A DNA stretch of 28,552 bases from Motiliproteus sp041586615 (GTDB lineage Bacteria; Pseudomonadota; Gammaproteobacteria; Pseudomonadales; Balneatricaceae): NCBI GenBank assembly GCA_041586615.1, contig JBFGZS010000058.1, forward strand, positions 1 to 28,552. Reading direction: 5' to 3'. Shown piece after piece: positions 22,535 to 28,552 of the stretch. The translations under genes were made by a program, and so were the position numbers. Every line of letters starts with the position of its first letter. Within the stretch, counting starts at the first letter, position 1. Under the pieces are notes generated by a model, which was given only the letters and a program-made list of their open reading frames with translations, did not search any database and was not told the DNA's origin.

Positions 22535-23977
22535 CCGGCGCAAAAACTCCTGCATCACCTGCCTATAGAGTTCATCGCCCAAATAACGGTCTTCGACACC
22601 CGATTCAATGCTCGGGTTGTCATTGACTTCGATGACCACCGCCTTGGTACCGGTCTGCTTGATGTCGATCCCATACAACCCGTCACCAATCAACCGGCTC
22701 ACTTTCATCGCCACCTGCAACACCGACTTTGGTACTTCGAAGGTCGGCAAGGTATCGAAACCACCCGACTTAACCGCCCCTTCACCGTGGCTGTATATCT
22801 GCCAGTGATTCTTGACCATAAAATACCGACAGGCATACACCGCTTTATTGTTAAGCACGCCAATGCGCCAGTCGTACTCGGTATAAAGGAACTCCTGTGC
22901 CAACACCAGCGCCGACTGTTTCAACAGATCACGACACCCCTGCTGCAGGCCGGCGAGATCCTCGACTTTGATCATTCCCCGCGAAAAAGATCCGTCGGGG
23001 ATTTTCAGCACGATAGGAAAGTCCAAGCGCTCTGCGACCTCACTCAGTGTGGCTTCATCGCAGGCGGCGATGATCTCGGTCTTGGGTGCGGGAATCTTAT
23101 GCCGGGTTAACAGGTCGGCTAGATATATTTTGTTACAACAGCGCATGATCGACGTCGGATCATCCATGACCACCAACCCTTCCGATTCAGCCTTTTTGGC
23201 AAACCGATAGGTATAGTCGTCGATGGCGGTGGTTTTGCGAATAAACAGCGCATCATATTCGGGCAACCGCATCAGATCACGGCGGCCGATCAGCTCTGCT
23301 TCAATACCCAGTTGGGCCGCCGCTTTAATAAATTTTTTCAGCGCTTTACCATCACTCGGCGGCATTTTTTCTTCCGTGTCCACCAGAATCGCCAGGTCGT
23401 AACGGCTCTGCTTACGGGTACGCGGTTTGCGCCAGATCTTACGACTGAACTGATCCAGGGCATTGGCAAACTGGTCCTGCTCGGCATCCTCTTGAAGGTC
23501 GCACAGATTGATCTGTTTCAAACGTCGAAGCTGCCAGACACCGTCGCGCAATTGGAGACCTATCTCGATGACCGGACAGGGAAAACGCTCAAACAGATCC
23601 CGGGCCAAATGCGCAAAACGCGAATCGGAAACTTCGCCGAAATAGGAACGAAACTTCAGGTCGAGGACGCCGCTATCAACACGGAGGCGGCGCAGTTGTT
23701 CACCGATATCGGCCAACTGCAGCTGATACAACGCCCGCTGACTCAGATCGTTGACCACTTTAAGTGACGGTAGTATATGATGCCCGCGTGCTTCTGCCAG
23801 CAACGAACAATAATAGCCCGCGGACAGATACCGGCTACTGCGGCACAGGTTGATAACCCGGATGCGCCCTTTGGTTTCCGGCAGTTTTAGATAATCAGCA
23901 AAGGTTATGACATCACCGCTGGGAAAATAGGGCGACCAGTCTTCCAGGGTGTCGACTACGATTAATAACGTCGACAT
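22508..23977 (-). CDS. RLAN-type RimK-like ATP-grasp ligase
   Basis: The 489-aa protein has an N-terminal RLAN domain (RimK-like ATP-grasp N-terminal; about 1-190, with VINLCRSSRYLSAGYYCSLLAEARGH shortened here to LCRSSRYLSAGYYCSLLA) and a C-terminal RimK-like ATP-grasp domain (about 205-485). Visible ATP-grasp marks are KIPDGSFSRGMIKV, QEFLYTEYDWRIGVL and the Mg-binding EVNDNPSIESGVED (from Glu450). The family is predicted to join amino acids or peptides; no substrate is proven. The ATG at 23977 has GGAG 5 nt upstream; a frame to 24025 is rejected. It is divergent from the GNAT-peptidase gene, a pairing described for amidoligase gene neighbourhoods. Confidence 0.9.
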   Translation of the reverse strand: MSTLLIVVDTLEDWSPYFPSGDVITFADYLKLPETKGRIRVINLCRSSRYLSAGYYCSLLAEARGHHILPSLKVVNDLSQRALYQLQLADIGEQLRRLRVDSGVLDLKFRSYFGEVSDSRFAHLARDLFERFPCPVIEIGLQLRDGVWQLRRLKQINLCDLQEDAEQDQFANALDQFSRKIWRKPRTRKQSRYDLAILVDTEEKMPPSDGKALKKFIKAAAQLGIEAELIGRRDLMRLPEYDALFIRKTTAIDDYTYRFAKKAESEGLVVMDDPTSIMRCCNKIYLADLLTRHKIPAPKTEIIAACDEATLSEVAERLDFPIVLKIPDGSFSRGMIKVEDLAGLQQGCRDLLKQSALVLAQEFLYTEYDWRIGVLNNKAVYACRYFMVKNHWQIYSHGEGAVKSGGFDTLPTFEVPKSVLQVAMKVSRLIGDGLYGIDIKQTGTKAVVIEVNDNPSIESGVEDRYLGDELYRQVMQEFLRRLELRGRQT

Positions 23978-24051
23978 AAAGGCTCCACAAACAGGTAGAA
24001 ATTTCGCGGAGTGTGCGCCAAACATTGGCCCTCCACAACCGTTTTTTATCC

Positions 24052-24065
24052 ACTATGATCATAGT
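24052..24065. promoter_or_regulatory. 14-bp palindrome in the divergent promoter region
   Basis: ACTATGATCATAGT is a perfect palindrome near the middle of the 209-bp gap between the two divergent genes. It contains TATGAT on both strands, so it could be a -10 box in both directions or an operator. No good -35 was found. An AGCCG/CGGCT hairpin lies next to it. Confidence 0.4.
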
Positions 24066-24186
24066 AGTTTTAGCCGATAAAAGCGGCTGATACTGGGATA
24101 ATGTATCGGCGTACGATCCTGTTCGCCGCGTCGATAACTGATCGATTCCAGCCCTTTTTAGCGCCTTGTTGAGGTGTGTAACCCCC

Positions 24187-25350
24187 ATGAATGCGATACC
24201 CGATTTTCCTTCGATCCGCCCGGCTGAATCGACAGATCTCGATGCCCTGTTGGCGCTCGAGAATAACAGCTTCGACACAGACCGACTCAGCCGGCGCAGT
24301 TTGCGTCACCTGTTACGCGGTCAGCACAGTATCTGCCTGGTGGCCACAGGAAACGATAATCAGCTCAATGGCTACATCCTACTGCTGCTGCGTCGAGGCT
24401 CATCATTGGCGCGCATCTATTCATTGGCGGTCAGCCCGACAAGCCGAGGCCAGGGGGTTGGTAAGCAGTTACTCTGCGCGGCAGAATATGCAGCTCTGGA
24501 GCGTAAGCGACTGTTCGTCAGACTCGAAGTCAGAGCCGATAATCCGGCTGCGCTGGTTCTTTATCAGGCCAGGGGGTATCTAAAGTTCGCTGAAGTTGCC
24601 GACTACTATGAAGATGGCGAAACCGCACTGCGCCTGGAAAAATCGTTGCTTGACCTGCCACGGGATACCAAGCTCGACGGCCATTTTTACGCACAAACTA
24701 CCCCGTTTACCTGCGGACCCGCATCGCTGATGATGGCCATGCATAGCCTGGATCCTGACTGTTGCACGATGTCAAGACGCACCGAACTGCAACTGTGGCG
24801 TGAAGCCACGACCATTTTCATGACAGCGGGGCATGGTGGGTGCTCACCCGAGGGATTGGCACTAAGTGCCTGGCAGCGCGGTTTTGGCGTGACGCTGTAT
24901 ATGCAGTGCGGGGATATTCCCTTTATTGACAGTGTGCGCGATGAAAAAAAGAAAAAGGTGATTCAACTGGTTCATGAAGACTTTATCGACCGAATCGGGG
25001 AAACCGATATTGCCTTGCACCATAGCGCCATCACACCGGCACAATTTCGCCAACACCTGCAAGAGGGAGCATCACTGCTGACACTGATCAGTACCTGGCG
25101 CCTCAACCGCAATAAAGCACCGCACTGGGTCTTTATCACAGACAGTGATGATAATTTTGTCTACCTGAACGACCCCGATCCCGATGAAGACAGCCCGCAT
25201 CCCGACCATGACAATATTGGCCTACCCATTCGTCGCCAGGCTTTTGAACGGATGGCCTGTTTCGGGAGCCGCCGATTAAAAGCCACCCTGGTGCTGCAGC
25301 GTAGACCCGCTCAAGACACGACGCGTTTACCGGTCATAGCGGACACCTAA
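24187..25350 (+). CDS. GNAT acetyltransferase fused to a C39-like cysteine peptidase
   Basis: The 387-aa fusion has a GNAT domain (about 8-152) with the acetyl-CoA loop RGQGVG (87-92) and 'ADNPAALVLYQARGY', then a peptidase C39/papain-like domain (about 165-375) with Cys176 in QTTPFTCGPAS, His313 in APHWVFI and Asp329 in LNDPD, a complete catalytic triad. The first half could acetylate an amine, and the second could cut or form a peptide/amide bond. The ATG at 24187 (GAGG about 12 nt upstream) is preferred over a TTG at 24166. It is divergent from the RLAN ATP-grasp gene, its usual partner. The substrate is unknown. Confidence 0.9.
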   Translation: MNAIPDFPSIRPAESTDLDALLALENNSFDTDRLSRRSLRHLLRGQHSICLVATGNDNQLNGYILLLLRRGSSLARIYSLAVSPTSRGQGVGKQLLCAAEYAALERKRLFVRLEVRADNPAALVLYQARGYLKFAEVADYYEDGETALRLEKSLLDLPRDTKLDGHFYAQTTPFTCGPASLMMAMHSLDPDCCTMSRRTELQLWREATTIFMTAGHGGCSPEGLALSAWQRGFGVTLYMQCGDIPFIDSVRDEKKKKVIQLVHEDFIDRIGETDIALHHSAITPAQFRQHLQEGASLLTLISTWRLNRNKAPHWVFITDSDDNFVYLNDPDPDEDSPHPDHDNIGLPIRRQAFERMACFGSRRLKATLVLQRRPAQDTTRLPVIADT

Positions 25351-25365
25351 ACAAAGCCTATCAAA

Positions 25366-26997
25366 TTAGGCCGGTGGGTTGATGCAAACCTGATTGCGTC
25401 CGCCATTTTTAGCCATATACAAGGCCTTATCGGCAGCTTCGATCAAGGCTTGTTGCTCGGAAAAATCGCCGGCCTCTGCAACGCCACCACTGACGGTTAC
25501 ACAAAATCGTTGCGTACCGCAGTGATGTTCGATGACCGCGAAGTCACTGCGAATCGAGTCCAGCACCTGCAGAGCTTCTTCGCGATCGCTTCCGGCCATC
25601 ACTACGCCGAACTCTTCACCACCATAGCGCCCGACAATATCAGTACGCCGTAGACGTCTTTTAAGCAAATCGGCAAAGCTTTTTATAACGCTGTCGCCCA
25701 CACTGTGCCCATAGGTGTCGTTGACGCGCTTAAAGTGATCGATGTCGAGCATACAAAAACTCATCGGCGTCCCCTGACGACCGGCCCGTGATACTTCACG
25801 CTGGAGTTCTTCGAGTAACTTTTCATGATTGAGTAGCGCCGTCATGCTGTCCCGGGTCACCTGCCGTTGTAAGGAGCGAGCCCGCTGCACCCGATTAACG
25901 ACGGAGGCAACCAGTAGGTGCTCATCAATGGGCTTAACCAGAAAGTCATCGGCGCCAACCAAACGGGCTTCAAAATGCTTTTTAACGTCGAATTCTGCCG
26001 ATAAGAAAACAATGGGCACGTCTTCATAAGCCCGATGCTGACGGAGCATATTTGCCAGCTCAACGCCACTGCATTGCGGCATATGCAGATCCAGCAACAG
26101 TAGTTCCGGTTTGAATTCAGCCATCATCTCCAGAATTCTGAGCGGCATGGATAGCGTTGCCACTTCCAATCCGGCACCGCGTAACACATTGGCTTGGTAC
26201 TGCGTTTGACTCTCGTCATCATCAATCACAAGCACCCGGTATGGGTCTATTTTTCCTTTGGCTACCAGGTAATCGAGGCGCTCCGACAAGGCACGGATAT
26301 CAAGTGGCTTAGGGAAGTAAGCATCCCCTCCGGCGCGGACCGCCTCTAATCGCGCATGGACATTGTTATGCGAGGAGATAAAGAGCACCGGAACCTGCAA
26401 CAGCAGATCCTTTTTGAACCTTGCAATCCGCTCACTCCCGGCCATAGGGCCTTCGGGGAAGGCCAGATCCATGATGATGGCACCGGGTTCCCGTTGATAT
26501 ATCTGCCGATCAAGCTCCGCCAGCGAATCACAGCTAATCACCTCGTAATGTTGATCCTTCAGTGTTTCTGCAATAGTGGCACGCTGAAAGTCATCATCAT
26601 CCACAACATAAATAGGTCGCAGCGCCAGCGGAATCACTGGCTGCTTCCAGGCATGCATTTTATCCTCAACCACAGGCGCTAACGTGGCGTAGCGAGGGAG
26701 GTCCTCGATAAGCGTCTGTAACTGCTCGACAAGAAGCTGAGACGCCGGTTCGCCTTCGACTAAAGGCTCCAGCAGCTGCTCCAGGTGACGACTCCTGCTG
26801 CCCAACGCATCAAATCCGAACGTGCCACTGCTACCGGCTAACTTGTGGCAAGCCCCCTGCAGCATCGCGTAAGAGTCTGGGCATGTATCTTGGCGGGCTT
26901 GCATCCATAATGCTTGCAGCTGCGTTAATTGAGCCGGCAATTCACGGGCAAAATGCTGCCGTAATTGGCGCAGCCTATTCTGCAGCTCGCTACTCAT
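25366..26997 (-). CDS. Hpt-REC-REC-GGDEF response regulator (diguanylate cyclase)
   Basis: The 543-aa soluble protein has an Hpt domain with phospho-acceptor His51 (CHKLAGSSG), REC1 (about 127-245; Asp177, Lys230), REC2 (about 254-372; Asp303, Lys355) and GGDEF (about 380-540) with GGEEF (459-463) and an I-site RRTD (450-453). It should make c-di-GMP under phosphorelay control. In REC1 the Asp is in IIMDLAFPEGP, a normal placement with an unusual following loop. Its ATG overlaps the stop of the cheY-like gene (ATGA), and GAGG lies 7 nt upstream. No histidine kinase is nearby, so phosphate must come from an unlinked kinase, perhaps through the Hpt. Confidence 0.93.
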   Translation of the reverse strand: MSSELQNRLRQLRQHFARELPAQLTQLQALWMQARQDTCPDSYAMLQGACHKLAGSSGTFGFDALGSRSRHLEQLLEPLVEGEPASQLLVEQLQTLIEDLPRYATLAPVVEDKMHAWKQPVIPLALRPIYVVDDDDFQRATIAETLKDQHYEVISCDSLAELDRQIYQREPGAIIMDLAFPEGPMAGSERIARFKKDLLLQVPVLFISSHNNVHARLEAVRAGGDAYFPKPLDIRALSERLDYLVAKGKIDPYRVLVIDDDESQTQYQANVLRGAGLEVATLSMPLRILEMMAEFKPELLLLDLHMPQCSGVELANMLRQHRAYEDVPIVFLSAEFDVKKHFEARLVGADDFLVKPIDEHLLVASVVNRVQRARSLQRQVTRDSMTALLNHEKLLEELQREVSRAGRQGTPMSFCMLDIDHFKRVNDTYGHSVGDSVIKSFADLLKRRLRRTDIVGRYGGEEFGVVMAGSDREEALQVLDSIRSDFAVIEHHCGTQRFCVTVSGGVAEAGDFSEQQALIEAADKALYMAKNGGRNQVCINPPA

Positions 26998-27377
26998 AGG
27001 CCGGCCTCAACCCACAGAGCATTGACCTCGCTTCCCAGTGACATCGGGTCAAACGGTTTGGCGATCACCCCGATAGCACCCAACGCTTTATACGCAGAGA
27101 CTTCAGCGGCTTGCACTTTCGCGGTCATAAAAATAACCGGTATTGGCGCGTCCATCTGTTGCAATTTCAGCAATGTTTGCGGGCCATCCATCTGCGGCAT
27201 CATCACATCGAGCAAGATTAAATCCGGTGCGATATCCGCCACGCGCTCGAGTGCGTCAACCCCATTGGAGCACGTCTCTACCTGATACCCCCCTGCCAAC
27301 TCTAAGGCTAATTTGGCCACTTCCCGTATATCCGGCTCATCATCAACCAACAAGATTTTATTCAGTTGCTGGACCAT
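26994..27377 (-). CDS. CheY-like single-domain response regulator
   Basis: The 127-aa protein is a complete receiver domain: acidic pair VDDEPD, phospho-acceptor Asp57 in LILLDVMMP, Thr85 (FMTAK), and Lys107 in IAKPF. It has no output domain. It is the first gene of a two-gene operon with the Hpt-REC-REC-GGDEF protein (4-bp overlap), so it probably exchanges phosphate with the Hpt of that partner. An AGGGAG site precedes the ATG. Confidence 0.92.
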   Translation of the reverse strand: MVQQLNKILLVDDEPDIREVAKLALELAGGYQVETCSNGVDALERVADIAPDLILLDVMMPQMDGPQTLLKLQQMDAPIPVIFMTAKVQAAEVSAYKALGAIGVIAKPFDPMSLGSEVNALWVEAGL

Positions 27378-27528
27378 TCTTGCTCCCTCTTAGCAAAGAG
27401 TGATTGCTCCGAACCTGATATCGCCTTACCACGCAGAAAAAATCAATTTTCAATACGCGTTTAAAATCAGATTGCTAGATACACTTGTAGCATGCACCAC
27501 GGCTAAGTGTAGACGCTGATAATGTCCC

Positions 27529-27580
27529 CCTGCGACTCAAAGCCCGGCGATAAATAGTTATACACAGAGAAAGTCGCAGG
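27529..27580. promoter_or_regulatory. 9-bp inverted repeats between the PhnA-like and cheY-like genes
   Basis: CCTGCGACT (27529-27537) and AGTCGCAGG (27572-27580) are perfect inverted copies 34 nt apart. A second pair, TACACTT (27480-27486) and AAGTGTA (27505-27511), lies nearby. These could be operators of the cheY-like operon or a long-loop hairpin after the PhnA-like gene. No clear promoter was identified. Confidence 0.35.
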
Positions 27581-27593
27581 TACCGGCATGAAA

Positions 27594-28166
27594 TCAGTTA
27601 GACTTTTTAAGGTAGCAGGTCAAAAGTACGATACGGGTACCATTAACCCGCCCTTCAATATGTTCAGGATTATCGGTCAACGAAATGTTACGTACCGCAG
27701 TGCCACGCTTAGCGGTAAAACTGGTCCCTTTAACATCCAGATCCTTGATAATGGTGACGGTGTCACCCGCGTGTAGAATCGCACCATTACTATCAAGCGT
27801 GGGAACGGTATCGTCGTCAGCCGCAAGCACTCCCGCTTCGGCCCATTGCCTGGTTTCGTCATCCAAATAGAGCATCTCTAAGAGATCCTGCGCCCATCCT
27901 TCACTAGAGAGTTGCTTTAACTGCCGCCATGCTAGCACCTGTACCGCAGGAACCGCGCTCCACATACTGTCATTGAGACAACGCCAATGATTGACGTCGA
28001 TTGTCGATGGGTCCGAGATCTGATCAAGACAGGTCGAACAAAGCATAACCTGGTTATCACTGCGATCGTCTGAATTCGGAACATCGAAACGGTTTAAGTC
28101 CGTTGTGGTACTGCAGAGTTCGCAACAATTGTTACAACGTTCGAGTAGTTGAGCATTGGTAGTCAT
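27594..28166 (-). CDS. PhnA-like (YjdM) zinc-ribbon protein
   Basis: The 190-aa protein starts with a zinc-ribbon-like part containing CNNC (Cys11-Cys14), CELC (Cys15-Cys18) and CSTC (Cys43-Cys46). A middle helical linker follows, then the PhnA domain (about 118-188: LDSNGAILHAGDTVTIIKDL, KRGTAVRNI, IVLLTCYLKK). Despite the name, PhnA/YjdM proteins are not shown to degrade phosphonates here or in E. coli. It is larger than E. coli YjdM (about 111 aa) because of the linker. AGGA lies about 12 nt before the ATG. It is transcribed alone. Confidence 0.88.
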   Translation of the reverse strand: MTTNAQLLERCNNCCELCSTTTDLNRFDVPNSDDRSDNQVMLCSTCLDQISDPSTIDVNHWRCLNDSMWSAVPAVQVLAWRQLKQLSSEGWAQDLLEMLYLDDETRQWAEAGVLAADDDTVPTLDSNGAILHAGDTVTIIKDLDVKGTSFTAKRGTAVRNISLTDNPEHIEGRVNGTRIVLLTCYLKKSN

Positions 28167-28387
28167 GACTATCGCTTTTCCTGAAAATTAACACCGTATT
28201 ATGTCTTCTCTGTGCATGCAGCAAAACGTCCCTATGCCGACAGGCCATTAATTCCTAAGTAAGTTAATGACTACGGGACGACATCGTAACCTGCCACGAG
28301 AGGATCAAAGAAGTGAGGCTGGGAGTTGAAGTCTAACGGTTCGCGCCTGGGATTGTCGATGTGGCATTTTTCGGCAAGCCTTCCGAA

Positions 28388-28411
28388 CCTTATCCAAGAC
28401 CTTATCCAAGA
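28388..28411. repeat. 12-bp tandem duplication beside the IS end
   Basis: CCTTATCCAAGA occurs twice head to tail (28388-28399, 28400-28411), 2 bp from the inferred IS end. Confidence 0.85.
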
Positions 28412-28413
28412 TG

Positions 28414-28552
28414 TGATCTGGCAACAGTTTTCCGGACATGTTTTTAAGCAGCTGCTCGTAGCGCCGATTCATAGTCCGCAGGACTCATGTATTCATTGCT
28501 GGAGTGCAGCCGCACCCGGTTATAAAACACTTCGATATACTCGAAAATGGCC
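28414..28552 (-). mobile_element. 3' end of an IS3-family insertion sequence
   Basis: The inferred right terminal repeat reads TGATCTGGCAACAGTTTTCC inward from 28414, resembling IS3-group ends (TGATC...GGACA). It encloses the transposase C-terminus and runs off the window. The partner end and target duplication are not visible. Confidence 0.7.
28444..28552 (-). CDS. IS3-family transposase OrfB, C-terminal fragment
   Basis: Thirty-five codons before the TAA at 28446-28444 contain IFEYIEVFYNRVRLHSS and MSPADYE, the hallmark C-terminal end of the IS3 OrfB integrase core (rve_3 region; the catalytic Glu lies upstream of the visible part). The gene is cut by the window edge only, so nothing shows that it is broken. 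Confidence 0.9.
   Translation of the reverse strand, partial: AIFEYIEVFYNRVRLHSSNEYMSPADYESALRAAA

Noticed and set aside
27594..28166. Phosphonoacetate hydrolase
   Set aside because: The name PhnA is shared, but this is the small zinc-ribbon YjdM family with no hydrolase motif.
1..28552. Composite transposon made by the two edge insertion sequences
   Set aside because: Both point the same way, but the visible ends and protein parts do not look like the same element, and the interior is mostly ordinary chromosomal genes.

Overview
The window looks like a chromosomal stretch from a marine, PHA-storing gammaproteobacterium, most like Oceanospirillales and relatives. The grounds are a phasin gene, a BCCT osmolyte carrier, an enterobacterial-type yjf/PspA cluster, a CPA2 antiporter and several c-di-GMP proteins. 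The taxonomic guess rests on gene content only. Both ends lie in insertion sequences: the start of a transposase at the left edge (minus strand) and the C-terminus of an IS3-type OrfB at the right edge (minus strand).

Left 2.5 kb (accessory, gene-poor). An IS end is followed by a 3' fragment of a tRNA-Leu(CAA) gene (391-446) that keeps its own terminator but lacks the 5' half. This is the expected scar at the distal end of an integrative element, which would lie to the left of the window. Beyond it are a small SpoIIAA/STAS-like gene, a GFA-family gene bracketed by diverged direct repeats, and a 169-bp MITE-like element just upstream of the first backbone operon.

2.5-7.7 kb. A cNMP/CBS/DUF294 nucleotidyltransferase gene and a DnaQ-like exonuclease gene form an operon, convergent with a BCCT transporter. 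Next comes a badly broken aldo/keto reductase pseudogene.

7.3-15.8 kb. A minus-strand operon matches the E. coli yjfI-J-K-L-M-C order (DUF2170, PspA, DUF2491, DUF350, DUF1190 lipoprotein, glutathionylspermidine synthase-like ATP-grasp). It has a two-TM K+ channel with an RCK domain inserted between pspA and yjfK, and a small membrane protein at the end. Its promoter region has a consensus -35/-10 pair and a perfect palindrome about 58 bp upstream of the inferred start. Divergent from it are a DUF6471 protein gene and an overlapping rhomboid protease gene, then a RimK ligase fused to a TrkA-C (RCK-C) domain.

15.9-28.2 kb. In order: a eukaryotic-type HisA, a second SpoIIAA-like gene behind a palindrome-covered promoter, a CPA2 antiporter with an RCK-N domain, a phasin, and a periplasmic-sensor PAS-GGDEF-EAL protein whose EAL domain is probably impaired. 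Then come a divergent pair (RLAN-type RimK-like ATP-grasp; GNAT fused to a C39-like peptidase), a CheY plus Hpt-REC-REC-GGDEF operon without a kinase, and a PhnA-like protein.

Themes: three ATP-grasp peptide/amino-acid ligases in three different contexts within 16 kb; three proteins with K+/nucleotide-sensing RCK-type modules; envelope or osmotic stress; c-di-GMP signalling. Many intergenic gaps carry short tandem duplications (12-17 bp units).
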